A DNA stretch of 64,000 nucleotides from Gaiellasilicea sp963707575. Its GTDB lineage: Bacteria > Actinomycetota > Thermoleophilia > Gaiellales > Gaiellaceae. This document shows positions 41,903 to 51,098 of the stretch, piece after piece. The first letter of the stretch is position 1. Every line of letters begins with the position of its first letter. The stretch covers positions 744,001 through 808,000 of the forward strand of contig OY970171.1 of the NCBI GenBank assembly GCA_963707575.1. Direction: 5' to 3'. Both the position numbers and the translations under genes were made by a program. Below the pieces are notes generated by a model. That model had not been told where the DNA came from. It was given only the letters and a program-made list of their open reading frames with translations, and made no database searches.

Positions 41903-44900
41903 GTGCGCCGCCTCCCGGCACTCGTTGCACTCTGCGCGGCGCTCCTGACCGCGACGTCCGCTGCTGCCGCGCTGAAGCCGATCGAGCGCCGCGGCGGCGA
42001 GTTCGAGGTGCCGCGCGTCCGCGCCGGCACGATCACCGTGCCGTCCGCGCACCGCAAGGGCCGCCTGACGGTGATCGTCACGCTGGCGCAGCCCCCGCTC
42101 GCCGCCCACTCCCGCAGCTTCACGGGTCGCAACGCCTCGCGCCGCCTCGACACGTCCAGCAGCAGCTCCCGCGCCTACGTCACGCAGCTTCGCGCCGCTC
42201 AGGCCAGGGCCGAGGCGACTCTGAAGCGGGCGATCCCATCGGCCCAGGTGACGCGGAAATTCACGCTGCTCCTGAACGGGATGGCGGTGGAGCTCCCGGC
42301 GAAGAAGCTGGCGACCGCCGTCAAGCTCCCCTTCGCGCGCAACGTGTACCCGAGCCTGCGCTACACGCTCGCGATGAACCGCAGCCCCGGCCTGATCCGC
42401 GCCGGCGAGCTCGCCGCGGCCGACGGCGGCGGCGGCGAGGGCACGAAGATCGCGATCGTCGACGACGGCGTCGATCCGGCGAATCCGTTCTTCGCGCCCG
42501 CCGGCTTCGCGTACCCCCAGGGCTTCCCGAAGGGCGGCGCGAAGTGGACGACGCCGAAGGTGATCGTCGCACGGTCCTTCGTCGGTGTCGGCGCGGACGA
42601 CCGGAGCCGGCTGGCACTCGACCCGCGGGCGTCGTTCCACGGCACGCACGTCGCCGGGATCGCGGCCGGGAACGCGGGCACGACCGCACCGGCGGGCGCC
42701 GATCATCCGGTCACGACCGGGCTGGCCGGCGTCGCGCCACGCGCGCAGATCGGCAACTACCGCGTCTTCAACGTGCCCACCGGAGCCGGCCACGTCGGCA
42801 ACACACCCGAGATCGTCGCCGCGTTCGAAGCGGCGGTCGCAGACGGCATGGACGTGATCAACTTCTCGGGCGGCGGCCCACAGACCGACCCGCAGAGCGA
42901 CGCGCTCGTGGAGGCGGTGCGCAACGTCTCGGCGGCCGGGGTGGTGCCGGTGATCTCCGCCGGGAACGACCGCGACGAGTACGGGCTCGGCTCCGCCGGC
43001 TCCCCCGGCACGGCGCCGGATGCGATCTCGGTAGCGGCCCTGTCCAACTCGCACGTGTACGCGCCGGCGCTACGCCTCGTGGGCGCAGACGCCCCGGCCG
43101 CACTGACCCGGGTGCCCTTCGTGGGCGCGGGCGGAACGCGTGCACCCGTGGCCTGGGGCAACAGCGACCAGGCGCTGGTGGACGTCGGCACGGTCGTCGG
43201 CGTCGACGGCACCCCCGTCTCGCGCAAGCTCTGCGGCCCGCCCGCGAATACCGAGGGTGGACGCTCACCGCTTCCGGCCGGCTCGCTCCAAGGCGCGATC
43301 GCGCTCGTCTCGCGCGGCGACTGCTCGTTCGCGCTCAAAGCGGCGCGCGTGAAGGCTGCCGGCGGGATCGGAATCGTGTACGTCGACAACCGCTCCGGCG
43401 AGGCGAACGGGATCTCCGTCGAGCTCGAGGTGCCGGGTGGGATGGTCTCCGACCTCGACGGCGAGCAGCTCCGCTCGTACCTGGCCGGCAAGGGCGGCCG
43501 AGCCCCGATCCGCGTCGGACGCCAGCCCGAGGAGCTCTTCACGGGCCGTAGCGGCGTCGTCACGAGCTTCTCTTCGGGCGGGCTGACCGCCTTCGGGCAC
43601 CAGCTGAAGCCCGACGTCGGAGCGCCCGGCGGCCAGATCCTCTCCGCGACGCTCGCGATCGCCGGCGGACCGTTCGCCGTGTTCGACGGCACGAGCATGG
43701 CGGCGCCGCACGTCGCGGGCGCGGCGGCCCTCCTCCTCCAGCGCCACCCGGGCTGGTCGCCGCGACAGGTCAAGTCGGCACTCGTCTCGACCGCCGGAGC
43801 GGCCTGGGCCGACACCTCGAGAACCGTCGAGGCGCCCGTGCTGACCGCGGGAAGCGGCCTCACGGACGTCGTCGCCGCGAACAACCCGCAGCTCTTCACC
43901 GATCCGGTCTCGCTCTCCTACGGCGATCTGAACGTCAGCGGCGGCGACGCCTCCTCCTCGCAGCTGCTCGGGCTCTTCGACGCCGGCGGCGGCGCGGGGA
44001 CCTGGAGTGTCGAGGTGCACGCGCAGGGTCAGCCCGCAGGCGTTCGCATCGAAGTGCCCGGAACGGTCGCGATCCCACCCGGCGGAGACGTCCGCGTGCC
44101 GGTGACCGCGCGCGCGTCGGCCACAGGCACGACGGGCGAGGCGTACGGCTTTCTCCTGCTCCGCCGCGGCGACGTCGTGCGCAAGGTTCCGTACGCGCTC
44201 CTCGTCACTCGGCCCGGGCTCGCCTCGGTGCCGATCAAGCAGCTGCAGTTCCTCCAGACCGGCGACACGCGACGCGGCGAGTCGCACGCGTCGGCGTACC
44301 GCTATCCGGCCGCGGCCTTCGGCCCGGCAGCGAGCTACACCGGCACGCCGGTGAACGAGGACGGCGCGGAGCAGCTCTACCGGATTCGCATCGACGAGCC
44401 GGCCGCGAACCTCGGCGCCGCAGTCATCTTCTCCTCGGCGGGCTCGCTCGTGCATCCGTGGGTCCTCGGCTCGCGCGACGAGAACGACGTCCAGGGTTAC
44501 GCGGGGACGCCGGTCAACGTCAACAACCTGACGATCGACTATCCGCTCGACATCGGCGCGGCCGGCACGGTCTTCCCGCGCACGAAGACGTACTACGTCG
44601 CGGTCGACTCGGGCCGCGATCCGTTCACCGGGCGCTCGCTCGGCGGTTCGTACGTCCTGCGCGCCTGGGTGAACGACCTGGATCCGCCGCTGCTCGGCCT
44701 GATCACCGCACGGGTTGCGGCCGGACGGCCGACGATCGCGCTGCGGGTGCTCGACGACGGCGCCGGCGTGGATCCCTACTCGCTCGTGATCGGGTACGGG
44801 CAGACGCTGATCGGCGCGTCAGCCTACGATCCCGCCTCGGGAATCGCGATCTTCGGGCTCCCCAGACAGGCGCCGGCGCTGAAGGCGGGAAGCCCCACGC

Positions 44901-45286
44901 TCGCCGCCTCCGCCGCCGACTTCCAGGAGGCGAAGAACGTCGACTCCGTCGGCGACGAGCTGCTGCCGAACACCGCGTTCGCCTCCGGAGCTCTCAAGGT
45001 GGTCGCGAAGCCGGTCGTGACCTGGCTGGCGCCGGAGCTGCGGCAGTGCGTGGCACGGACAGAGCCGCTGGCCGTCCTGGCGAGCTCGACGGCCGCGGTC
45101 CGATCCGTGCGGTTCCTCGACGGCCGTCGGACGATCGCCACGGTAACGCAGGGTCCCGGCGGCCTCTACACGGCCGCGTGGCGAAACGGGACGGCGACCA
45201 AGGGTGCGCACCAGCTGCGCGCGATCGTCACCGACGCGAAGGGCCGCAAGGCCGAATCGCGGCGCGCCGTCCGCATCTGCCGCTAA
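41903..45286 (+). CDS. Secreted S8 subtilisin-like serine peptidase with PA domain
   Basis: 1127 residues. Signal peptide (RRLPALVALCAALLTATSAAAA), an I9-like propeptide, then the S8 domain with catalytic Asp in IAIVDDGVDP, His in FHGTHVAGI and Ser in DGTSMAAPHVAGAAA. A protease-associated insert (about 420-550, containing CSFALKAARVKAAGGIGIVYVD) separates His and Ser. After the catalytic domain are several beta-rich domains, about 700-1100. Exported protease likely acting on surface or environmental protein. GTG start with TACTCT 6 bp upstream. Confidence 0.93.
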   Translation: MRRLPALVALCAALLTATSAAAALKPIERRGGEFEVPRVRAGTITVPSAHRKGRLTVIVTLAQPPLAAHSRSFTGRNASRRLDTSSSSSRAYVTQLRAAQARAEATLKRAIPSAQVTRKFTLLLNGMAVELPAKKLATAVKLPFARNVYPSLRYTLAMNRSPGLIRAGELAAADGGGGEGTKIAIVDDGVDPANPFFAPAGFAYPQGFPKGGAKWTTPKVIVARSFVGVGADDRSRLALDPRASFHGTHVAGIAAGNAGTTAPAGADHPVTTGLAGVAPRAQIGNYRVFNVPTGAGHVGNTPEIVAAFEAAVADGMDVINFSGGGPQTDPQSDALVEAVRNVSAAGVVPVISAGNDRDEYGLGSAGSPGTAPDAISVAALSNSHVYAPALRLVGADAPAALTRVPFVGAGGTRAPVAWGNSDQALVDVGTVVGVDGTPVSRKLCGPPANTEGGRSPLPAGSLQGAIALVSRGDCSFALKAARVKAAGGIGIVYVDNRSGEANGISVELEVPGGMVSDLDGEQLRSYLAGKGGRAPIRVGRQPEELFTGRSGVVTSFSSGGLTAFGHQLKPDVGAPGGQILSATLAIAGGPFAVFDGTSMAAPHVAGAAALLLQRHPGWSPRQVKSALVSTAGAAWADTSRTVEAPVLTAGSGLTDVVAANNPQLFTDPVSLSYGDLNVSGGDASSSQLLGLFDAGGGAGTWSVEVHAQGQPAGVRIEVPGTVAIPPGGDVRVPVTARASATGTTGEAYGFLLLRRGDVVRKVPYALLVTRPGLASVPIKQLQFLQTGDTRRGESHASAYRYPAAAFGPAASYTGTPVNEDGAEQLYRIRIDEPAANLGAAVIFSSAGSLVHPWVLGSRDENDVQGYAGTPVNVNNLTIDYPLDIGAAGTVFPRTKTYYVAVDSGRDPFTGRSLGGSYVLRAWVNDLDPPLLGLITARVAAGRPTIALRVLDDGAGVDPYSLVIGYGQTLIGASAYDPASGIAIFGLPRQAPALKAGSPTLAASAADFQEAKNVDSVGDELLPNTAFASGALKVVAKPVVTWLAPELRQCVARTEPLAVLASSTAAVRSVRFLDGRRTIATVTQGPGGLYTAAWRNGTATKGAHQLRAIVTDAKGRKAESRRAVRICR

Positions 45287-45299
45287 AAGGGCGGTGCCG

Positions 45300-46049
45300 G
45301 TGCGCGTCGCGGTCGTCACGGGTGCGTCGAGCGGGATCGGTGAGGCGACGGCGCGGGCACTCGCGCGTGAGGGCTGGCATTGCGTGCTCGTTGCGCGCCG
45401 GCAGGAGCGTCTGGAGCCGCTGGCGGCCGAGCTCGGCGGTGAGTTCGAGCTCTGCGACGTCGGCGACCGCGAAGCGGTGGAACGCATCGCCGCCTCCGTG
45501 CTCGAGCGGCACCCGCGGATCGACCTGCTGCTCTGCAGCGCCGGCATCCCCGGGCGCAGCGACTTCCTCACGCTCGAGCCGGAGCGGATCGAGGCCGTCA
45601 TGAGGACGAACTACTTCGGCTCGGTCTGGTGCGCCCGCGCGTTCCTGCCGGGTCTCGGGGCCGGCTCGCACGTCGTCAACATCGTGTCGGTCGCGGGCAC
45701 CGTCGCGTACGGCCCGGCAGGCCCCTACGCGGCATCGAAGCACGCGCAACTCGCGTTCTCGCGCTCCCTCGCGGCGCTCCTCGGCAAGCAGGGCATCTTC
45801 GTCCACACGATCTGCCCCGGGTTCGTCGAGACGGAGGGCTTCCCGCAGCGCGCCGTGCTCTCGAGCGCGTTCTTCCGCCGGGCGGTAATCGGGCCGGATG
45901 CGGTCGCGAGCCACATCCTGCGGGTGCTCGAGAAGGATCGACGCGAGTCGTTCGTCCCGCGCTGGTATCGCGTGTTCGCGATCGGACAGGTGCTCGTCCC
46001 GAGCCTCGTCGCGCGCCTCGCCGCCCGCTCCGGCTACCGCCGCTCCTGA
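45300..46049 (+). CDS. Short-chain dehydrogenase/reductase
   Basis: 249 residues. Classical SDR: TGASSGIGEATARAL cofactor loop, NNAG-like CSAGIPG, catalytic Ser in NIVSVAGTV, Tyr-x-x-x-Lys in YAASKHAQ. It reduces or oxidises an unknown carbonyl substrate with NAD(P)H. GTG 45300 chosen for the AAAAGGG 8 nt upstream; GTG 45294 is possible. Starts 13 bp after the subtilase stop. Confidence 0.9.
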   Translation: MRVAVVTGASSGIGEATARALAREGWHCVLVARRQERLEPLAAELGGEFELCDVGDREAVERIAASVLERHPRIDLLLCSAGIPGRSDFLTLEPERIEAVMRTNYFGSVWCARAFLPGLGAGSHVVNIVSVAGTVAYGPAGPYAASKHAQLAFSRSLAALLGKQGIFVHTICPGFVETEGFPQRAVLSSAFFRRAVIGPDAVASHILRVLEKDRRESFVPRWYRVFAIGQVLVPSLVARLAARSGYRRS

Positions 46050-46088
46050 GCCGACAAGATCTCCGCAGGACGGGCCTGGACACGACAC

Positions 46089-46168
46089 GTCCGGGGCCAG
46101 CCCCCGGACGTGTCCGCAACGACTGACGCTGTTCTCCGTGGCCGTGTCCGGGGGCTGGCCCCGGACGC
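46089..46168. repeat. Pair of inverted REP palindromes (BIME-like), copy 2
   Basis: The palindrome (arms GTCCGGGG / CCCCGGAC, loop CCAGC) is present complete at 46089-46109 and in inverted orientation at 46146-46166. It stands 90 bp upstream of the RAYT start. Copy 1 of the pair lies at 35257-35337. Confidence 0.8.
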
Positions 46169-46256
46169 GGGCAAAACGGCCGTGTCGAGTGCAAGAAAAG
46201 CGTCGCAATTTGTCCACGTGAGCGGATCGGTCGGCGGAGGCACCTACGGTGGAGTC

Positions 46257-46691
46257 GTGCCACGACCTCGTCGGTCGACCTTTCCCTACGGCGTCTACCA
46301 CCTGACGTCGCGCGGCGTCGATGGGCGCCTGATCTTCATGGACGACGACGACCGTCGCCTCTTCGTCCAGCTCCTGTACCGCGTGACCGACAGCTTCGGC
46401 TGGAAGCTGCACGCCTACTGCCTGATGGGCAACCACTTCCACCTGATCGTCGAGTGTGGGCAGCCGGCGCTGTCGAAAGGGATGGAACGACTGAACGGGT
46501 TGCACGCCTCCGGCTTCAACGCACGCCACGGCCGCGTGGGCCATCTGTTCCAGCGCCGCTTCGAGTCGCGGCCGATCGCCGACGACGAGCACCTCGAGAA
46601 CGCCTGTGAGTACGTCCGCACGAATCCCGTCCGGGCCGGGCTCTGCATGCGCGCCGCAGCCTGGCCGTGGAGCGGCTCCCGGCGTCGCGGC
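46257..46691 (+). CDS. REP-associated tyrosine transposase (RAYT, Y1/IS200-like)
   Basis: About 145 recognisable residues from GTG 46257. HUH motif in MGNHFHLIVE (two His flanking a hydrophobic), catalytic Tyr in NACEYVRTNPVRAGL and the YGVYHLTSRGVDG opening are typical of the RAYT family of single-strand transposases linked to REP elements. TACGGT is 6 bp upstream. The frame has no stop at the end of the domain; it runs on, antisense to alr, to 48068, so the 3' end has probably been lost or replaced. A REP pair just upstream fits the known RAYT-REP relation. Confidence 0.88.
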
Positions 46692-47711
46692 TCAGGCGTC
46701 GACGACGCTGCGCCGCGTCCGTTCGGGCGCGCGACCGATCCCGCAGACGAGCTCGTAGGCGATCGTGCCGGCGACTCGGGCGTGCTCCTCCGCCCCCACG
46801 CCGTGCCCCAGCAGAGTCACCGGCGACCCCACCGGCAGCGCCCGGTCGAGCTCGACGGCGAATGCGTCCATCGAGATCGTGCCCACGACACGCCGCAGCT
46901 CACCCGCCACGCGCACCTCGGTGCCGCTCAGGTCGCGCCGGAACCCATCCGCGTAGCCGACCGGGACGATCCCGATCCAGGTCGGGCGCTCGGCCACGAA
47001 CCGGCGGCCGTACCCGGTCGACTCGCCGGCGTCGAGGCGCTTCACTTGCGCGAGCTGCGACTCCCAGCGCAAGGCCGGCTCGAGCCCGTCGGCGGCAGGG
47101 TCCTCGCCGAACGGCGAGATGCCGTAGAGCGCGATTCCGCACCGGCCCGCGTCGAAGCGCGCGTCCGGGACCCGGAGCGCCGCGGCGCTGTTCGCGAGGT
47201 GGCGCGTCAGGTGCGAGAACGCCTCCGTCGCGCGGCGGAAGCGCTCGATCTGCTCCGACGTGAACGCCGCGTCCGACTCGGACGAGGCAAGATGGCTCAT
47301 CAACCCCACGACCTCCCGCGTCGGCGCGGGCAGCTCCGAGAGCCCCCAGCGGCCCATGCCGGTGTCGAGCTTCAGATGAACGCGCACGCCCTCGGGGATC
47401 TCGCCGTCCGCAATCGCGAGCTCGAGTCCGGCGTCGCGTGCCTCGGCGATCTCGCGGCTCGATGCCGGGCCCAAGACCACGATCCGGGAGCCACCGAGCT
47501 CCGCCCGCAGCGCCAGCCCCTCCGGCACCGAGGCGACGCAGAGCGCTGTCGCCCCTGCACCCACTGCGGCCGCGCCGGCGTCCACCGCACCGTGCCCGTA
47601 GCCGTCTGCCTTCACTACGGCCCAGAGCTCGGCACCGTCGAGCGCACGCAGCAGGGTGCGCGCGTTGCGCCGGATCGCGCCCAGGTCGACGATCAGCTCC
47701 GAGCGGCTCAT
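46692..47711 (-). CDS. alr: Alanine racemase
   Basis: 339 residues. PLP-binding Lys in AVVKADGYGHG (Lys near residue 36), the catalytic Tyr in STGYGRRF, and SMDAFAVELD and GIALYGISP are Alr signatures. It makes D-alanine for peptidoglycan. The ATG overlaps the stop of the metallo-hydrolase by ATGA, so the two are coupled. The stop codon lies at the edge of the RAYT homology, so the transposase ends against its 3' end. Confidence 0.95.
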   Translation of the reverse strand: MSRSELIVDLGAIRRNARTLLRALDGAELWAVVKADGYGHGAVDAGAAAVGAGATALCVASVPEGLALRAELGGSRIVVLGPASSREIAEARDAGLELAIADGEIPEGVRVHLKLDTGMGRWGLSELPAPTREVVGLMSHLASSESDAAFTSEQIERFRRATEAFSHLTRHLANSAAALRVPDARFDAGRCGIALYGISPFGEDPAADGLEPALRWESQLAQVKRLDAGESTGYGRRFVAERPTWIGIVPVGYADGFRRDLSGTEVRVAGELRRVVGTISMDAFAVELDRALPVGSPVTLLGHGVGAEEHARVAGTIAYELVCGIGRAPERTRRSVVDA

Positions 47712-48568
47712 TCGACGTCCACCACCATCGTGTCCCATGCGAAGGTGATGTTGCGGCCCACCTCGGCCTCCAGCCGCTTCAGATCGTCGAAGCCGAGCCC
47801 GTCGACCTCCTCTACGTGGCTGAGCACGACGCGCTCGGCGGCGAGCTCGTCGACGATCCGGAGCGTCTGCTCGAACGTCGCCTCGAAGCGCAGGACCGGG
47901 TGCTGCTCGTGGATGCGCCGTTCACCGGTGAAGGGGTCGTGCTCGCAGAGGCCCATCGGCAGCACAGCGAGGTCGGCGCCGCGGAGCTCCGGCCGCGGAG
48001 ACCAGCCGTGGAGCTCGTCCATCGCCACGAGCACCCGCCTCCCGTTGCCGCTGAGCTCGAACGCGTAGACGTAGTCCTCGTGCAACCGGAAGGGGCGGAT
48101 CGTGACGCCGCCGAGCTCGACGGCCTCGCCGTCGCGCAGCTCGTGCAACCTGACGAACCCCCGACCCTCGAGGAACTCGAAGTGCGCACGGTGGCCGAGC
48201 ACGTCCGCGAAGTCGGCCGCCACCTGCTGAGGCAGGTAGACGTCCGTCGTCCGGCGCCGGTCGGGCTCGGGCGGCCAGGCGCGGAAGTCGGTGCCGCCCA
48301 CCGACTCCCAGACGCGACGCCCCATCGTGTGGTCGGGGTGCCAGTGCGAGTAGAAGCACGCGGCGATCTCGGACACGGTCGAGCGGTCGAGCTGGAGCCG
48401 CGACTCCTCGGGGGTGTCGAAGAGGATGTTCGGCCCGTGCACGAAGAGGCTCGGCCCAGTGCGGCTGTACGGGACGCCGCGCTCGCGCGCCTCGACGCAG
48501 ACGCGGCACGAGCAGCCGGGGCGGGGCGTCGCAGTCGCCCCGCCGGACCCGAGGATCTCGACCTTCAC
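47708..48568 (-). CDS. Metallo-beta-lactamase-fold hydrolase (PhnP-like)
   Basis: 286 residues. MBL motif SHWHPDHTMG, ending AELS-like VVLSHVEEV, plus two Cys in the N-terminal GCSCRVCVEA segment that resemble the structural zinc of PhnP-type phosphodiesterases. Probable cyclic phosphate or nucleotide diesterase. GTG start with TAGCAT 7 bp upstream. Transcribed with alr by overlap. Confidence 0.85.
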   Translation of the reverse strand: MKVEILGSGGATATPRPGCSCRVCVEARERGVPYSRTGPSLFVHGPNILFDTPEESRLQLDRSTVSEIAACFYSHWHPDHTMGRRVWESVGGTDFRAWPPEPDRRRTTDVYLPQQVAADFADVLGHRAHFEFLEGRGFVRLHELRDGEAVELGGVTIRPFRLHEDYVYAFELSGNGRRVLVAMDELHGWSPRPELRGADLAVLPMGLCEHDPFTGERRIHEQHPVLRFEATFEQTLRIVDELAAERVVLSHVEEVDGLGFDDLKRLEAEVGRNITFAWDTMVVDVE

Positions 48569-48586
48569 CCGGTCGATGCTACGGGT

Positions 48587-48958
48587 CTACTGGTACTGCG
48601 TCTCGCAGGAGTTGTGGAAGGTGTCGGTGCCGGGCCCGCCGAGGCAGATGTCGGTCTGTTGATCGCCGCGCACCGTGTCGTTGCCGCCGCCGCCGAGCAC
48701 GCAGTCGTCGCCCTGGTCGCCCCGGATCGTCTCGCCGGCGGCGCTGCCGAGCACGAGCTCGTTCGCGTTCGTCCCGTTTCCAACCCTGATCGCCGTCAGG
48801 GTGAGCGCCGCGCACTGCGGTGGTTTCAGATCGTTGACGCCGATCACTCGTGTCGCGCGGCTCGCCTTCGTCGCGGGAACGTTGTTGGTCGCCGCGAGCG
48901 CCGAGATCGTCACGAGCGCGAGCACGCAGCCGAACAGGCACACCTTGGCGAACCTCAT
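48587..48958 (-). CDS. Small secreted RTX-like calcium-binding protein
   Basis: 123 residues. Signal peptide (KVCLFGCVLALVTISALA), then a mature part ending in RTX nonapeptide-like repeats: GETIRGDQGDDCVLGGGGND and TVRGDQQTD (GGxGxD type), which form calcium-bound beta-rolls. Two Cys pairs may add disulfides. Its ATG overlaps the stop of the SipW-like peptidase gene by ATGA, so it is made with it and may be a substrate of that peptidase. Confidence 0.75.
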   Translation of the reverse strand: MRFAKVCLFGCVLALVTISALAATNNVPATKASRATRVIGVNDLKPPQCAALTLTAIRVGNGTNANELVLGSAAGETIRGDQGDDCVLGGGGNDTVRGDQQTDICLGGPGTDTFHNSCETQYQ

Positions 48959-50583
48959 CGGCCCGACACGAACGTGTCCTCGAGGTCGGCCGGGACGAGC
49001 CGCGGCGCCGGCCGCACCGGCTCACCGACGGTGTATCGGTACACGTTTCCAGCTTCCTCGACGACGTAGCTGTGGCGCGAGCCCTCCGCCAGGTGCAGGA
49101 TCATCCGCCCGTGATGCTCGGCGAGCCGCACCAGGCCGGCCATCTCCGCCAGGTCGGTTACACGGACCCAGTCGGGTGGCCGAGTCGCGACGGGGAGCAG
49201 CAGCGCGCCGTAGCGGGCGGCGATCCGCGACGCCTCGTCGTCCTCGCGGCGACCCAGCAGCGGCCACGCAACGAGGGCGATCAGGAGCAGCGAGCCCACG
49301 AGGCCGAGCAGCGACACCCTCCTCGCCGTACCGACGGCGAGGTCCGCGGGGCCGAGCGAGAGCTCGTTCGGGACACTGCGTGAGGTGCTCTCCGCCGCGC
49401 GCGGCGCGAACGGCCCGACACCGGCACCGCCCTCGAGGTTCGGCTGGAGCCGACCGTCGCCGAGGTCGAAGGCGACGGACGGGGCGAAGGAGGCGTCGAT
49501 CGGCTCTGCGCCACGGCTTCCCGTCACGCTCACGCGGGGCAGGATCGTCAGGGAGTACGCGGCCTGGGCGGATCCGGTCAGCGCCTGGAGATCGTCGACG
49601 AGAGACTGGATTCGACGGAGATCCAGCGTCCCGGTGACCGCAGCCTCTGTGCCGCGGAACGACTGCTCGGGCGCCAGGGGCAGCGTCCGCGACCAGCCGC
49701 GGCCGTCAGCCAGCCGCGCATCGAGCGCGATCCGCCCGCGAGCCGACACCGGTACGGGCGAGTCGAGCCGGTAGTGGAAGTCGAGCCGCAACCGGCGAAC
49801 GAGCTGCAGGAAGACGGGCTGTCCGGTCGCGACCTCTCCGTCGGGATAGACGGCGTTGCGCGCCACCCGCGCCGAATAGTCGATCGCACCCTGATGGGCG
49901 TAGGCCTCCTCGACGACCTCGGTCCGAACCAGCGGATGCGTGAACGCGCTCAGGACGAGCAAGGCTGCGAGCGCCGCCACGGCTCCGAGCGCGGCGAGGA
50001 CGGGCTGCACACGTGGCGGCCCAGCTCCACCGGCCCGTCCGGCCGGGGACGGCACCAGCGGGCGGCCGCGCCTGCGCGCAAGCCCGAAGCCCGCTCCGCT
50101 CCCGAGCGCCAACAACGTTGTCAGCCCGACGACGAGCGCCGCGTGCCGCGGCTGATGCATCCACTCCGCGACGACGCCGGCGCGCGGCACGCTCGTCCAG
50201 AGCTTCCCGACGATCTGCGCTTCCTCCGGCCGGGCCTCGTCCAGGTAGTCGTTGTTGTCGCCTTTCAGGACGTAGCGCCCGTCCTCCACGCGCACGATCC
50301 GGTGCAGCACCTTGGCTCCGAGCTCGGGGTCGTCGTAGAGGACGGCGTCGCCGACCCGGTAGGTCTCCTGCGTCCGGACGACCGCCAGGTCGCCACGCTC
50401 CAGGCCCGGCTCCATGCTGCTGCCGACGATGGTCGCGAACGAGGCCGGCCCACCGAGCTGCGCCGGGCCGACGGCGAGCCACAGGGCGACGACCGCGACC
50501 AATCCGGTCGCGCCCGCGATGGCCCCCCGCTGACGTCTTCGCTTCACGGCCCGGTTGGTGAAGGCCGGACGAGGCAGGGTCAT
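48955..50583 (-). CDS. SipW/ER-type signal peptidase I with DUF5305-like extension
   Basis: 542 residues from ATG 50583. After a membrane helix (about 19-40) is the S26 peptidase: nucleophile Ser in IVGSSMEPGLERGDLAVV, then VLHRIVRV, with His in place of the usual bacterial Lys, and KGDNND, the marks of the SipW/archaeal/ER class. Two further membrane segments (about 145-170, 195-215) lead to a large extracytoplasmic region (about 220-430) and a final helix (about 448-470) with a cytoplasmic tail, resembling DUF5305. It lies between two small exported proteins, its likely substrates. Confidence 0.83.
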   Translation of the reverse strand: MTLPRPAFTNRAVKRRRQRGAIAGATGLVAVVALWLAVGPAQLGGPASFATIVGSSMEPGLERGDLAVVRTQETYRVGDAVLYDDPELGAKVLHRIVRVEDGRYVLKGDNNDYLDEARPEEAQIVGKLWTSVPRAGVVAEWMHQPRHAALVVGLTTLLALGSGAGFGLARRRGRPLVPSPAGRAGGAGPPRVQPVLAALGAVAALAALLVLSAFTHPLVRTEVVEEAYAHQGAIDYSARVARNAVYPDGEVATGQPVFLQLVRRLRLDFHYRLDSPVPVSARGRIALDARLADGRGWSRTLPLAPEQSFRGTEAAVTGTLDLRRIQSLVDDLQALTGSAQAAYSLTILPRVSVTGSRGAEPIDASFAPSVAFDLGDGRLQPNLEGGAGVGPFAPRAAESTSRSVPNELSLGPADLAVGTARRVSLLGLVGSLLLIALVAWPLLGRREDDEASRIAARYGALLLPVATRPPDWVRVTDLAEMAGLVRLAEHHGRMILHLAEGSRHSYVVEEAGNVYRYTVGEPVRPAPRLVPADLEDTFVSGR

Positions 50584-50609
50584 ACCTCGTCCGGCCGTCA
50601 CGTCGCGTC

Positions 50610-51002
50610 CTAGGAGGTCGCGATGACCGAGAGCTGGTCTGCGGTCGTGATGTCGATGTCCGGGCTGAAGTCACACGTGGCGTTGACGCCACCCGCGACG
50701 CTGCAGTTCGTGTACGTCGTGGAGCCGCTCACGACCTTCGCCTTCACCGTCGTGGCGTTGGCGCTCAGCGTGAACGTCATCGTGTCGATGTTGCTGGGGG
50801 TGGTCGCGTTCAGCTGGTAGGCGACCGCCGAGATCGTGTAGCCGCTGATCGTGCCGTTCCCCGAGCCCGCCGACGAGTTCGGCACCGTGTTCGTGGCCGT
50901 GAAGGCGTACGCCCCGGTGGCCATGACGACCGCCACGACGACGGCGCCGAGCACGCGTCTGTTGCTGTTCAGTGTCCTTGTCATCGTGTTCTTCGTCTCC
51001 AT
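50610..51002 (-). CDS. Small secreted protein with SipW-type leader
   Basis: 130 residues. Leader RRVLGAVVVAVVMATGAYAF followed by a Ser/Thr/Asn-rich beta domain with two Cys (NCSVAGGVNATC) likely to form a disulfide. Leader type, size and composition resemble TasA/CalY-like matrix or pilin-like proteins processed by SipW, but there is no clear sequence match. It is 27 bp upstream of the SipW-like gene on the same strand. ATG 51002 or 50984. Confidence 0.72.
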   Translation of the reverse strand: METKNTMTRTLNSNRRVLGAVVVAVVMATGAYAFTATNTVPNSSAGSGNGTISGYTISAVAYQLNATTPSNIDTMTFTLSANATTVKAKVVSGSTTYTNCSVAGGVNATCDFSPDIDITTADQLSVIATS

Positions 51003-51098
51003 TGCCTTGGGGCGCCCACCGGGCGCCGACGACGTATAGGGGAGACTGATCGACCGCTTTGGGTACCCCGCGTTCCCCCGGATGGGGGATTCCCTCCC

